Under the pieces are notes generated by a model. It worked only from the letters and a program-made list of their open reading frames with translations. It had not been told where the DNA came from and searched no databases. From positions 3,088,501 through 3,152,500 of the forward strand of contig JASJOG010000016.1 in NCBI GenBank assembly GCA_030142905.1: 64,000 nucleotides of DNA, given 5' to 3'. Each line of letters begins with the position of its first letter. Positions within the stretch are counted from its first letter, which is position 1. Source of the DNA: Heliopora coerulea. Its lineage: Eukaryota; Cnidaria; Anthozoa; Scleralcyonacea; Helioporidae. The position numbers and the translations under genes were made by a program. Shown piece after piece: positions 12,501 through 27,500 of the stretch.

Positions 12501-15500
12501 AAAATGTCTGCTGTTTGATCAACGTAACTAATATAATATCTTAAAGCTGTGTAGTGTTCTATGACAGGCATGCATTCCTTCGTTTAATGTGCAACACCTC
12601 AAACAGGTATGTCCATCAGCTGCAAACTTACAGTATTTAATTTGACTCTGGTGGAATAGTAGCACTAGTGCAGCAAACTATATGGGAATTACTGAGCTTC
12701 ACCGACCTAGCTCTTAATAGCATTAGTCAATCTGTTGCCATATATAAAGAATAACCCATTTTCTATTTACATTTTGCAGGCCATTCAACAGGTGGTACAA
12801 TTGCAGCTTTAGTTGTCATCTTTTTACTCGAGAAATTCAAGCTTATTCCAAAAGATTACCTGAAAAGTAATTTGAGATGCATAACATTTGGTGTAACTCC
12901 AGTTGGAGATTCGTTACTGAAGGACTACGTGGAGTCAATGCCTGGTGTGAGGGAGTGTTTTTGCCACATAGTGAAGAAAGATGATATTGTTCCAAAACTT
13001 TTTGGAAGCCTTAATACCAGCGAAGTCCAGGTATATGGTATATGGTATATGTGACATAGTCAAATATTGACATGTGTTAAATTGCACCAGTTTTATCTTG
13101 ATCTACACTAACATGGCCACATTGATTATCATGGATGCAGGGGGGATCGTATAGAGACTATAACTAGAACTAGAGGTGGCATTTGCCATACAGATCACAA
13201 TTAGTTCTACTTGTGATCTCTGTAGCATTAGCCCCTAATGTCAGTAAAATAATGATAGGCAACAACCTCGTATCCAGGGCCATTTGTACCAGGAAACAAT
13301 AAGCACTAGTAAAGGCTGAACAATTGCTGCATCTGATTAGTAAAAGTCATACCGGTATTGAATGTATAGCGCCTTGTTAGTGGCTGCCCAAGACAACACA
13401 GAAACAGCAAAAGCAGTCTCCAGGAACAAAAACTATTCAACAAAATTATGCCCCGACCAAGTCCCAACCCGACTGGGAAAGATTATTCGAGCCAGTGGAA
13501 GTACTTTATCGATTGAGAGAAAAGACGATTTCCGTTTTTATTCCGTATGTAAATATTTCGTCGGTAAATGCTCTTTTTGCAGTGGAGAATTGATATGGTT
13601 GATTTTTTCCATTTTGTTTGACCAGAAGTGTATTTCCAGCCGAATTAAGTATTGATAGGATTTATAAGTGTTGGATTCAAACGAAAGTGTACCTAGCTGA
13701 GTTTAGCTAGCTTACCTATGTGAACTTTAAAATCATTTTACGAAGGAGGTCAAATATTTTGAATCTGTTAACATGTTTTAATTTTTCAATGACTTTGACG
13801 GTTTTGACGGTGTTTGAATAATAATTCAGCCATGTTTAGAGTTGTTTCAAGTAAGGAACGAAAAGAAAGCTGCGAGAAGTCCGAAACAAATACAAGCTTG
13901 TGAATAACGTTGAACATTCCGTTTTTGTGGGTTCAATGATCGTAATAACGATATCAAGCGAGTGTTTTTGGAAGAAGAGGAAAGCTTCTTTTAATTTAAC
14001 TCGTTCCAAATTTATATACATCTGAATTATCTCTTTCCTAGCCAATTTTGTATTAAAAGATTGAGAAATTAAGTCAAATGAGCTTAAAAGTTCAAGTTTC
14101 CAGCTTAAAAAAGTTCTACGTTGAAAAGGGACTGGGTCCACATTAAAATGAGCCAAAATGAAGCCAATTTTAGCTTGCCTTTACCAGGGTCATTTGTTCT
14201 ATAGAGATCATATATTAACTCAAGGGGCATTGCAGCTAAACGTCGGTCAACCGCGCGAGAAAAATTGATTGCCGCCATTCGGACAAATAAGGAGGCAAAA
14301 CGAACACATCTGGAAGATCAGGGTCAAAGGCACCTTCACTTTTTTCCCTCTCCTATATTTTTTTTTTTTTTTTTTGTTTTTTGTTTGTTTGTTTTTGTAT
14401 TTAAGAATGAAAAACAATTAAGGCTATAATAGATATAAAAGCCGACTTATAATCAGTGAAGTGGTTTCGTATAACCACAGAAGTGGTTATTGAGCCGACG
14501 GAAACAAACACGAAACAGTTCCTTAAACTTCAGCTGTTCGATCTTGAGGTTCTCGAACAGGCGGAAAAGGCCTGGAGAAGAGTAATTTGTTTCCCAATTT
14601 ACTCAAAATGGCGGAGTTTAATTTCAGCGCAATTTTCGACCCCCATGGCCCTCTCCAGTTTTATTTCATCTCTATGATTTGTTCCCTCTTATAAATGGCC
14701 CTGGGTACGAGATTGGATAGCCAACCGAATGCCGTCATGTTGAATTTAATTGGACAAGGGACAAATTTGTAGCCCGGATAACGGTTAATGGTGCTTTGTG
14801 TTTTTCACGATCTGTAGAGTTGAAAATGTGAATCTACACTGCGTTTATCCACAAGTTGCGGCACAGAGCGCATTGGACAGTTTCCATTTGTATAATTTCA
14901 TCAGTAATACGGTAGATTTTGACAACAAACAGGCTAATTTTAAGTACTAAGCCTGGTCCTGTCAAAGCGGAAAGTTTGTTCTTGACGTGTATTTTTCATG
15001 GACCGATCTCATTTTTCATATGAAACTTTCTAATTCTGAAAAATTTTCGATTTTTTTTTCACTGTAAATTTTTCAACACTACTTGCAAAATCTATGTGTG
15101 TAATTTGAAGATTTTAGCATTTAATTCGAGATATTCGAGCGTAGTTAAGTTGTGCCGGTTTCCCCCGATAAGTGTGTCGTTTGTTGATAAAATGTGCCCT
15201 CTTGATGTTGCATTTCTAAATTTACAGCCATATGCTTTTGTGTAAAGTTTTAAAAAGCCCAGTACATCTTGTCTTTAGATTCTCTTTTTCTAAGCATACA
15301 GTTCTGAGTGAATGAACGGGTGGAAGCCACAAGAAATTAAACTTTTTTAAGCAACAAGCTCAAGCACGCTCTGCTTTAGTTATTTACTAAACAAATGGAG
15401 GTGCCAACAGTAAAACGCGAAAATGAACCTAAAACGAAAACAAACATTGGACTGAAGAACTAAATTGCACCAAATGTATATCACTTGTATACAACATTTA

Positions 15501-18500
15501 ACGAAATTTTGCTGCGTTAAGGAGGGTACTAGGCAGAAAAGTTAATACATCCAGATTAAAAACACTCAATCCTCTGGGAAGCAACAATAATGATCTGGTC
15601 CGATGCACATATTCCAAACCACTGCATGTTATCGATTTCTGTTTCACGTAAGTGAATAGAAATTGTGCACAAAAAAATCGTGACATGGCAAACGAGACAA
15701 TTTTTTGTGCAACATGATGCACAACGGCGGTGTTACACTGAACGATTTTTCTGAATTGAAGTTACGCAACATCTACCTTCCAGGCTTCGGTGTAGTTTTG
15801 TTTTACACGACCAAAACAAATAAACATAATGGGGATAACGCTTCATAGGCAAAAGTTCATTAAAATGTTGCTGATATTGGAGTTTAGATGAGGAGGAATC
15901 GAAAAAACGTCAAAGAGAAATCTGCACGAGAGCTTGGCTGAGGTAAAGGCTTTTGAATCACTTAAGTCGTCAGATTTAATTTGACCGTGCACGTTACATA
16001 ACTAGTTTCAAGAAGGAAAAAAGGACTGTAAAATTTCACTTGTGACGGTGTTTTATTTTCCTTTTCACGCTTTACTTCCCTCAGCATCGAAGTTTATTGA
16101 CTCATCCAATCAGCAAAAAGCTCGCTAATTATGTGCCGCTCATCAAATACGCTGACTGGGCATTGTACGGCATTTTTCTTCGCTCTTCTCTGTTTTCTCG
16201 ACTTCTCCGCTATTATTATCGCATAAAACAGGATTAGCTTCAAAAAACTTTATCAGTCTTCCTCTTTGAAGTTCATAGAAGCCACTATTAATTAATGAGC
16301 TTTACTGTTTCATTGTTATAGGAGATCACTGAGGAAACCCCAAGGTCTCGTTCAATTCCCCCCATTTTGTTTACATTCCTGCATTAACTGGCTGCTTTTC
16401 AGGGTAAATGCAAGGGACTCTGGGTGATTGTTGAGATAAAATCGTCGGATACGCTGTTACACGAATCAACTGTAATCTAGGCAACAATGTTGCGAGCATT
16501 TGAATCTAGTTCAAAATTATGTAACATGTTGCGGCAGTACTTATTGAGCTAAAACTCGTTTGCAAACTCCATGTTTCACATACCGAATTTTGGTGCAACA
16601 TTGTTGCGCTAAAAATCGTCTTTAAAAGTCGTCCCGTGAAACATTACCATAAGTCAAGGACTGCCTGTCTGCAACATTTCAACCGTCGACTATCCTGAGG
16701 TTAACTCGAGAGCTACTTTACTTAGATCTCTTGTATGCTTCCTTGGGTAAGAAAATATGCGCTAGTCAACATTATCCACAGTGTTACAGAAAAGTTCTTC
16801 ATTATTAATTGTCATCATCTTAAAGTTTCTCCACGGCAACCAAGGCAGCCCCGCAATTCTCCACAGCTGTTTTGCGACTGCACCATCCAATATATTAGTA
16901 AGATTCTACAATTTGAAACCTCCCTTTCTGAAATCTTTTAGCGGACAAGACATCCACTTTTTTTGTTTTAAAAAGCATCGTACTAACTTTTTCTCGATAC
17001 AAATAGTGTCCAAAGAGAAGGCAGTAATGGAATGGTTGAATCAGCCTTTTGTTCTTGCATTAAATTGCCTGATGAAGGCTGTAATAATTTGTTTATCGGC
17101 TAAATGGATTTACCAGATATATTTCCCTGTTATGCTTTCCCCTATGGAATATAAAAACCATCCACTAGTATTTCACGCCCAAAATACAAACTATCAGCCA
17201 AAATTCGATAGTCAGTGAAGCTAGTTGGTGGAATCATTGATCAACATTCGATTTTTTTCTTTCGTTGTAGACAACTCCAAATATGGGAGCGAATTTATGA
17301 ATTTATTACGTCACGATTTATTTAATTTACTTTTTGTTTCTATTATTTCTTCCAGTATTTCGTGAAGGTTGATTCGCCTGAAAGACCAATTTGAAATCAT
17401 ATTTTGGCTAGTTGTTTGTAAATAAGACCGCTGAAATACTTCGTAAGACTAGCATAATTCGTCCAGGTTAAATCCACCGTTAGGTTCGTGGTTTCGCCAT
17501 TAAAATATCGTGAAAATAACGTTTTTATAAAAAACTGGAAGCCTTTCTCATTTTACTCCTCCTTCCGCAACGTAATGTTGAAGAGCTAGAATTGCAAGGA
17601 ATAGCCTGGAGCATAGTAGTTTGTCCCTCTTTTAACCAAGTATGGTCAATAATGGCAGCGTTCCAACGATTGCAAAATTTTAGGGCCGATGCCACCTTTA
17701 TCTGTACTGATGATCTCTAAGGGGGGATTGCGCGATTATGTGACTCTGATATTCGATAGTAAACACGTTGCTCATATACATTCGACCAATCTATTTCTAC
17801 AGCTGATAAATGCTGCATATCTAATCTACTTGATGTAAAGTTTTTATACTAGCTTTTATCTCCGACGTTTTCATGTCTTACCATTTCCAAATCAATGTGT
17901 CTGTCTTAATTACTTGTGTATATAATATTTGTTTTACAGGGTTTATTGTTGAACTTGGTTAATGAGCTTTTTGAGATACCGCTTAATATGCTGCTTCAGC
18001 TTCACCTTCAAGACTCACCTGTGAGTTTTTAATAAATAACTTTTTTGGTTTTTGTATTGACTCTTGCTGCATTTCATTTTTGCAAAATTAGAAAAATTGT
18101 TCAGCTGGAGTGTAGTTAGCCTTTTACGGTCCGGGTTAGAATTCGGGTAAAGGTAAGGGTTGGGGTAAGGGTTAGTATACCTGAACCAGCAATTACCAAT
18201 TATTCAGGGGCCTTAGAGGTCTACCAAAAAATTCTTTATCCCTTCTTTGCCATGTCAATATAAACAATTACCTCTACATCCGTTTCAGGAATTGAACATA
18301 TGCGTAAAAAACATAATACCACTAAGTATGCTTCTTGTTGTTTGTGGCTGGCATGACAAGGGGAACATGTATTAACCTTTTGATGCCTAAGGTGACCCTG
18401 TAGAATTTCGTTCTTCATAACCTGTGGCAGAACCTGACCTCGGCCCACTTGGGCCTTCGTCCCGGGGTTAGCTATGAACATGGGAATTGCTCACAATTTA

Positions 18501-21500
18501 TCTGGCGTAATCTTTATAAATGTGCTATATTCGTTATTAATTTTCAATTACTCAAAATTAAGTTAAAAATGCGTTCAGTTTTGAAATTCTATTAATCTGA
18601 GCAATATTAACACAGCTAAAATTTTTAGAACAAGTGTAACAGGTAACAAGTAACATTATGCTTTTTCATAAAGTTTTGGAGTGCGTTATTTGGGTCAAGG
18701 TAAAATATTTGCTCGTGAAAGTCACCCTTTCAATTTGACTTAGGTTTCTCCCCCTGTTTTCAATTCCTTCAATGTTAAAGCGTGTACATTGGTTTGGCAT
18801 TTTTACAGAATATATTTTTGGTCTTTTAGTTAGCATCTGTCGTGAGATACACCTGCATTTTTCTGGACTTTTTTTTTGTTCACAACATGGGAAAGAAGCG
18901 TTGTCAAGATCACTTTCGTTTTATTCTATTCATTAATTAGTATTACGTCAGGGTGAGCGAATTTTGATCGAATTGATTTATAGACAAACTTTACTTGCGC
19001 GAAGATTTTAATAAAGAGCATTTACTGTCATGTGGGAATATAATTTCCCACCAGCAAAGTCCAAACGTACATTGGTTTATGCAACCAGTCTCGGCCCGGG
19101 CGTCACAATTTTACTGGCTACTCCACTGTCAGTAACGCCAGACAATTCTGTTCATCAGCACTGGAGACATCTTGGGGTTAACAGATACAGAAAACCAGTC
19201 ACAGCTAAACTCCTTCACAGGCCCATCCGGAGGGGGAGGTGGCAACTGGGGCAGTTTGTGTCGGGCCCCAACCTCAAAAGTGGCCCCAGGCCCCAAGCGC
19301 AAGAGGGCCCTCAGTCATAAGCGCAAGAGAGGCTCCCTCAGCATATTGATAATTTATGTCCTTTACGTTGTAAATGAAGATCAAATAACTGAATAAGATC
19401 CCCTACTTCTATTTAATCGACCCTATTTGTTTATTCATTGAACGCTGTGCCCTTACACATTGAGCAAGGGCAGGACACACGTCCTTACCCGAATAGCTAT
19501 CTGCAGGCTCTCCGGTAAAGAATGTGATGAAAGCGTTATTGTCAAGCGCAATATCGACCTGGATAATTTTTGTAAGGGAAGCCCGAAATTTCTGTTTTGC
19601 CCTGGGCCCCACCAAGACTGCGCGGACCTGCTCGTTCACTAACGAGGTGCACCAGTATGATATTATGGATAATGCCATATGATACTATTCAGCAGGTGTT
19701 AGAAATGAGCTGTCAATCACTAGCGTAAAAAATTCCCGCTAAAGTGTATAAGATAATGGAAGGAGTTGCAAGTTGAAGGATCGTGCTTACTTTAGGAGAG
19801 TTGACTCGTGGGAAGAAAAGCTTGTCAAAACTTTGAGCAGTGTAATTTAGTCAAGTTGTCGTTAAAAGAAAGGTAATTAAAGCTTCAGTGAACCTGGTAT
19901 CATATCTTTGATCGCTTTACTTGGCCGCAGAATTGAACCAGTTTTTGTTTTGACGATTCCCGACACTGAAAAGTGGCGACCCCGGCAGGATTTCTGTTTT
20001 TACTGTAGAAGTCGGTGAGAAATATCGTTCGATAGTCTACTTGGACCAGCTTGAGAACTTGTTTATACCTCAGGTCACTTGAGCATGACTAGCGAGCAGT
20101 TTAGGCGTGAGTTGAGAAAAAAATACATTTACACTTGAAGAGGTCGAAGAGGCGTTACAAACCGGATAGAAAGACGACATCGAGCATTAGAACAACTGAT
20201 TATGTGATTCAGTCAAGACACTTGACTTACTGGGGGATCAAGCAGCAATAGAGATTTGGATAACGACGACAGACTACAGGAAGTGCAATTATAGAAAAAA
20301 ACGAAAGCCCCCAGGATTCACCTAAGCGAAAAGTAAGGGAACGACTCCTGCTGTCGAATGTCGACGGGAAGAGGACGAATGCATGTGTATACATCGCCGA
20401 GAGAACCACCGAAGAAACGAATGCCAAAAGGTCTTGGACATTCCAAGCCGAAGGGAGATTTTCTGTAAAGGGAAGTTATGCTACAACTGCGCTGGTAGTG
20501 GCCACACGGCATCAAAATGTAAACAGTAGATGCTGTATTTGCAGTTGTAAACATCATACTTGTCTGAATGATTGTGGCATGTCGGCTCTGAAGTCGCAAA
20601 CTGGTGTTCGAACCAAGCACTACCTTACACGCGACTGCAATGGCGAAGGTTACTGGGGTCGACGCGCGAATTATGATGGACAGTGGCTCGATCAGATCGT
20701 ACATATGCACTAATATGTTCACGAAACTAAAGCTAAGAGGCTGATTACATGGAGATTTTCAGCACTGCCTCCGGTAAAATACTTGAAAAACGGAGCTTGC
20801 GATTACACCAATTAGGTTTCAGCCTAGGTTGAGCTCCCCGGGCTGAAAAGCTAATTGACTGGCGTGAGAAGATGCAAAGTGCCAAAAGAACAAAGGCTAC
20901 TGTCGAATTCCCGCTTTCACTTCTGATTTCAATTTCAGCCCGGGCTGAAATATTTCATGTAATCGGGACTTTTAAAATCCGGTCTGCAGGGCTGAAATTT
21001 TCTGATGTAATCAGCCCCTAAGACCTACGACTTTTGAGGAAAAGGTCATCGAGCAAGTGTACGGGACAGTGCAAAAGAACGTGGAGAGATACGTTGTTTG
21101 AATTTCTTCCGCAGCATTTGGTGATTTCACCATGGAAGTTGATTGTGTCAGTGCTGAGAAGGAGATCCTGACATACTTCTGAACAGAAGAATTCGTCAGA
21201 TAAAGAGAAAGTTTCCACGCTTGTCCCACATACAATTCACTGGTGAAAATGCAGCGTGGGAGCAACTTCCGGTCCACGTGGTTGTCGGTGCGGCCGACTG
21301 TCAAAGAATCAAGACGACCGAACCAGTCTTTCTCGGCTGAGCTGACAATGCTTAGTTTGATTCTCACTGGAAAGATTACACCTTTTGCATAATTACCAGA
21401 AAACAGACTATCATAGACGCTTACCTCAAACACATTAACATGAAAATACATTTATTTTATTATTTACGCTTTTGTTATGTTGAAGTAAAATTTTTTGCGT

Positions 21501-24500
21501 AAAAAGTAAGATTCATTAGCGTCGATAAGCAGCCATTTGCATAGAAGGAAATTCAATAACGCCAACAGACGACCAATGACACCAATCCACTATTCATTAG
21601 GGAGAATGAAAATTAAATAACGCAAGGTATTTGTCCATGCATTTAATTGCATGCAGGGTAGTTTTAAGTTATATGAAATACCGACAAGTATAAAAGATCA
21701 GGGAATAAAACTATTAAAGTTCGTAAATAAACTGATATTGGTTGGATAGTTCTAACGTCCGTATATTTTGCCGATATGAGGGTGACTGCTTTGCTATTAA
21801 AAACTCTATACTACTCCATCTGATACGGATTGAAGTTTTGTACTTCACACAAGCAACGACGAGTTTGTCAGACCTTTTCTTGGTATTTCAGACTGGGTTC
21901 CTGACGACAGGAAATTTGTTCATCCGTTTACCGATAGCCAACTTTTCACAGAGTCTGGTCGTTTTAGAAACTGGTTACCGTGGAAAATGGATTACGAGGA
22001 GCTACCTATGAACAGGAAACTAGCGATGGTGCGACTTCGTTGTAGTAAGTAGAGAAACTTGGACGACTACCTAAGTACGATGCAGTAATGAGAGACCAGA
22101 TTGGGCAAGAGATTATCGAGGAAGTGCCGGACGAGCACTATGTTGCACACGAAGCGGTCATCAATGATGAGAACGAGTCAACCCAGACGACAGTTGTTTA
22201 CGACTGTTCAGCCAGAGTGGATACCGAACTCGCTATCTCTGTACGACTGTCTCGAGGTGGGCCCTGCACTGCAGCCATTACTGTGTCACTTATTGTTACA
22301 CAACAAGATGAACTAGTTCTGATTGACGGGCAGCATGAAGCAAGCGTTCTTACAGATCGAAATTAACACAACGGACAGAGACGCTCAGAAATTGTTTCGG
22401 TACAAGGACCTCTGGACGAGGGATAGCTGAGTATATAGCTTCACACAAGTGAAATACGTGAAGCAGTATGAGGACTTTAATTCGGGAACTGTTCATGAAC
22501 CACTGGTGAATACGTACGTGGACGACGTACAATCTGACTCTGACGACGATTAAAGACCTTGTGGATTTCAAGCAAGAATGCGAAGAAATTGTTGGAGCTG
22601 CAGGATTTTTACTTCGTAAATGACACAGCAACGTTCCAACACTGGAAGAAAATCGAACACTGTACTCTATCTCCAAGGAAGACAACGAGGCGTCTTTTGC
22701 CACACTTCAGTTGGCACGCAAGATTGCAAAACAAAAATTCTTAGTGTCTCATGGGGTAAACTGGACGACGAACTGTCGATCAATTTCAAAAAGCTTATCG
22801 AGCGAGTTGTGGAACAGAATATCACGAAACAACTCATGCTTTCTGCAATGAACTCCATATTTGATGTTCTTAGTTTAATATCACCTGTGATGATCGTGGC
22901 CTAGCTACTGTTAAGTCAAGTGGACTTACTGAAACTGGATGGGATGAAGAAGTTCCTGAAGATGTGCAAACGCGATGGATGAAATGGATATGTGAGGTGG
23001 AAGAGTAGAAGTGCCTGGCTGTGTCGAGATGCTGCGTTTTCCATTCTAATGCTAGACGCCTCTGCGTGCATGGGTTGTCAGATGCCAGCAGACAAGCGGT
23101 GAGTACGGTGGTTTACGTACTTGCAACGATCACTGAAAACGTCTCGTCGCAAAATCTGCTAGTCCCCAAGTCGAGAACCGCACCAAAGGGACACTCCATA
23201 CCACCACGTTTGGAACTTGTTGTCGCTCACTTGCTTGCGAAGCTTATGGCCCACGTAAAACTTACGCTAGAAAGCTACCGAATTGAGAAGTTCTTCGGAT
23301 AGTCCGACAGTAAAACGGTGCTTTCTCGGCTACGAAGAAAAGGAACGGGTCATGATACGTTCGAAACCGTGTAAACAAGATCATTGAGGTGGACTCTATA
23401 ATAAGGAATTGTGTACCTTCTGAGGACAGTCTGAGCAATCAGAGGACCATAGGGGTTATCCGAAGCAATTGGATTCGCTGTGATTTCATGGTCCAAAATG
23501 AAGAGTAGACGCGAAGAAATGGCCCAACCAAACCGAACCGACGGAGAGTCACGGAGCGAAAGCAGAGAGTTTCGCTTAAAGAAGTTTGTCTTCTCACACA
23601 AGCAGACGAAAGGTTGTTGCCGGCTGGGTGGGAGCGACTACTTGGCATGCTATGTTCCAAGATGCTGCGAATTTGGCATACCTGGAAAGATTGGTGAACA
23701 ACTGTTTCGCATCACAGGAGAACATGAAATCTGCTCAGACCGCTGATGGAACTATGACTGGAGTGAACACGTGGATTAAGTTAGTCCAAGAATCAACAAA
23801 CGTAGCGCGCGATACGGGCTTATTCGAAAGAGACGACGGTATCCGACTAAAAGTCTACATGTGGTCGGTGTTATCTCGAGGGCTTGTGTTGCTCAAGAAA
23901 CTGATTGAACATTACCATGAAAGGACGCTCCACGGAGAGTTGGGGTAACGATGTGTAATCTTCGAGTGCGATTTTGGGTTCCGAAGTTCTGCTCTATGGT
24001 GAAGTCGCTCATTCAGAAGTGCCACAAATGCACCCGGTACAGACCAAAAGCCGTATCATGCAGCTCCTGTTGCCGCAAAATTACCAAATTTTAAAACATA
24101 TCTTACCCGGCCATTTGCTGTTACTGGCGAAGATTTCTTGGGCCTCTTCAATCCTAGGTCGCAAAGAAAAAGTTCGAAAAGTGTTTTTCTCTTCACTTGC
24201 GCTCCTACCCGAGCTGGGCGTTTAACTGTGCAAGGACATTGAAGCCGATACCTCCAACGTTCTGAGGGAGTTCATTGCCAGAAGAGGTACACCAGACATC
24301 ACGGTCTGCGACAACGGCAAGACATTCTTAGCAACCGGAATGTGGCTGAAGAATCTCAAATACAACGACGTGGTGATGAATTTTCAGGCTGTGAATCGGA
24401 TTAAATGGCGTTTCAAGTTATCGCGCGTGGCATGATGGGGAAGGTTCTTCGAGCAGTTGATCGGGATCATGCGTGAAAAGAGGACATTCGAAAGTCATCT

Positions 24501-27500
24501 GCAGAGGATTTCTTACGTACGAAGAATTGAAAAATTTGCTGCTTGATGTGGAGTGCTCCATGAACAACTGGCTCCTGACATACCAGGGGCAGGAATTCGA
24601 GCAACCTGTTTTAACTCCGAACATTCTCCTAGGAGCACCAGCCGCATTCCTTGAAGAAGACATCGAAAAGTTACAAGAGGTTACATTGTTTCGAAGTGCA
24701 TTGCGCATCTCCAGAAATGCAAACGTGACATCAAGAAGTGATGGATGATTGAGTACCTGCGAGCTGTGACTGTATTTACCCAAACATGTTCGTACATCTT
24801 TGAATGTTGATGACCATTTAGTATTTAACTTCGAGTTTTAGCATAAATGTTAGTTTGTTTTGTTGTTACAATTACTGTTTACTACTACTGTGATAGCAGT
24901 TACATTGTTACCTTTCCATTTAATTTTGTTTTTACTGCACAAAAAAAATTGAAGAAACGGAATTCGTTTGGAGCAGCGCCAGGGAGTTGTTGGGGCTTTC
25001 GAGAACCCACATGAAGACTTGCTATCGGTAGCGGATGCCTTGGGAACGAACAGGTCAATAGCCAGGGCCATTGTAGCACTATATGTGAGAGAGGGCAGAG
25101 TTAAAGTGATTCCATGTAGTGGCCCAAACAATGTCCGAGTCGAAGGTGAGATGACAGAATGTCTAAACGAAATCATTAATGAGAACTGTCTTCTCACACG
25201 AAAGGAAATAAACCAGGAGCTTCGACAACGTTTTCCAAGAAAACCTACAGTTCATGACCGGACGGTGACTAGAGCTCTTGATGGAATGCTTTGGCGTGTA
25301 AGGTTGCCCTGACCACTTTCAGTTGACAGAAACAGACCTCACGTAGGTCAAAAGTGGATCGAGTATGCAAACTGGTTTATGGCAAACGGAGTTGTTCAGC
25401 ACTGTATTTTCATTGAAGAATGTGGCTATAACATTTGGACTGCCAGAAACCACGGTAGAGCACGAATTAGCGAGCGTGCCTATAGGAAGGTCTTTGGCCA
25501 ACGAGGTCGAAATGTGACTGTAACGATGGCCATTTTGCCAATTAACGGTCTTGTTCTACACTCAACGATAGCTGGCAGCATGAATGCGCCGAGATTTAAC
25601 GATTTTTTGATGCAAGCAAGGTAACGACTGAATCTGGACGACCATGTGGTGTTTATAGTCGACGATGCACCCGCACATTGAAGTGCTGACAACTCAGGTG
25701 AAAATATAGAGCGATAAAGGCTACCGCCTTACAGCCGTTTCTTGACCATTGTTGAACAGGCCATAAGTTCCCTTAAGGTGGCCATTAAAACCGATATTTC
25801 TCTCCCTGAAATCCAGGCTCAGATGTGTAACCGAGCTGAGGCAAGACGTCAAGGAATTGCTTAAGGGTAATATCGACAGCTTCTATTGCTTACAGCATGT
25901 GAGAGAAATGTGGGAACGATAACTGTTCAGAAATGTGCCCAGTGGTACCGATTTACGCAGACTTACTTACCACGCTGTTTAAATGGAGAAGAAATTCAGG
26001 GATAATTTGGACAAATGAACACTTCAATACAATTTTTGCTGTTCATTACCAGAAAATATACTATCATTAACACCAACTTCTAACTCATTAATGCGAAAAT
26101 ACATTCATTTTAACAAATTGATACTCATTAACGCATTTGTCACGTTCATTTAAAATTTTTTTTTTGCATAGAAAATGACATTCATTAGCGTAGACACGCA
26201 ACCATTTGCATCAAAGGGCATTCTATAGCGACGACAGACGACCATTAACAGCATTCTAGTATACATTAGCAAAAATAAAATTTCAACTACGCCAGGTATT
26301 TCTCCAGTTTATTGCAGGGTCGATTTAATATAGGATTTCGGAATGTATAATAGTTTAGGGAATAAAACTTTCATAATTTGTACGTAAACTGAATTCGGTT
26401 GGACAGTTCGAACGTCTCTTACTTCGCCAATACGTCGATGACTGTTTTTCTATTTTTTGCTCAGCTGACTACGTTCTACACCTTTTGCTGTTCGTTACCA
26501 GAAAATATACTATCATTTACGCCAACCTCAAACTCGTTAACGCAAAAAGACATTCATTTTATTTAATCGACATTCATTAACGCTTCTGTCGCTTTCAATT
26601 ACCATTTTTGGATAGAAAGTGACATTCATTAGCGTAGATTCGCAACCATTTGCATCAAGGGATATTCTGTAGCGCCAACAGACGACCATTAACACAATTC
26701 TACTATACATTAGGGATAATAAAATTTCAATTACGCCGGATATTTCCCCGGTCTGTTGGAGCAACGAGTTAAGGTTATGTGGTATCCCGAAATGTATAAA
26801 AGATAATGGAATAAAACTATCATAATTCCTACATAAACTGAATTCGGTTGGACAGTTCGAACGTCTTTTATTTCGCCAGTATTTTGATGACTGTTTTGCT
26901 ATATAAAATGCTCTACTAACTACGTTCTGCTCTGCTGAGCCCTTTCAGAACTGTCTTAACTGACACTATTGAATTATGCCACTGAAGACAGTGGTCCAGT
27001 CTATTACAGGGACAAAATGGAATTTTAACATGTATTTTAATTCACAGCGCTTTGTTAACACATCGACTTTCGCGTCACGGAAAAAAGGAAAATTGTTTTG
27101 CGGCTGAATAGAGCTTCACTATCAATGCTTTTATGCAGTCCAGTACTGCAGTGTATTGTAAGCTTTGATTACAAAATATGTTTTGTCTAAGATGTGAAAG
27201 TTGATGTGTGTTAACAAAGTGCTGTGAACTAAAGTTGGTTAACAGCTTGAAATTGTACTTGTCAGGAAAAATGTGGTATGATGAGAAAATTTTATAATAT
27301 AAGTTAAGTGAAGGTGCAGACGAAACCACTTTTAAAGTTAAGGGAATAAAACGATCAAAATTTATAAAGAAACCGGTGAACGTGGGCTTCCGATAAGCAG
27401 AGGTTGAAAGCCGTGTCTGCGATCAATTAAGACGTTCAAGAAAGGTAGAGTAAAACTTTCCTCTATCCCACCACAAAACATATTTCAATGTTGTGAGTTA

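Larger units (their letters stand above)
19697..24790 (+). mobile_element. Decayed BEL/Pao LTR retrotransposon
   Basis: In order: a probable 5' LTR, a primer binding site, a gag zinc knuckle, a DSG protease, an RT with YVDD, an RNase H-like segment, and an integrase with HYHERTLHG. All lie on the + strand with many stops and frameshifts. Two later insertions interrupt it: a 282-bp MITE at 20737-21018 and an LTR-like repeat at about 21373-21810. I found no matching 3' LTR; the right end stops near the Tc1-like relic at 24968. Confidence 0.85.

Noticed and set aside
16781..17218. 145-codon + frame
   Set aside because: No domain motif and low-complexity composition. Likely chance in intron 3.
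18120..18180. Telomere-like GGGTTAGGGTAAGGG-type tract
   Set aside because: Only a few degenerate units, no array. Probably chance in a purine-rich stretch.
18236..18481. 81-codon - strand frame as a gypsy integrase
   Set aside because: A weak resemblance to the HHCC region, but the His/Cys spacing does not fit.
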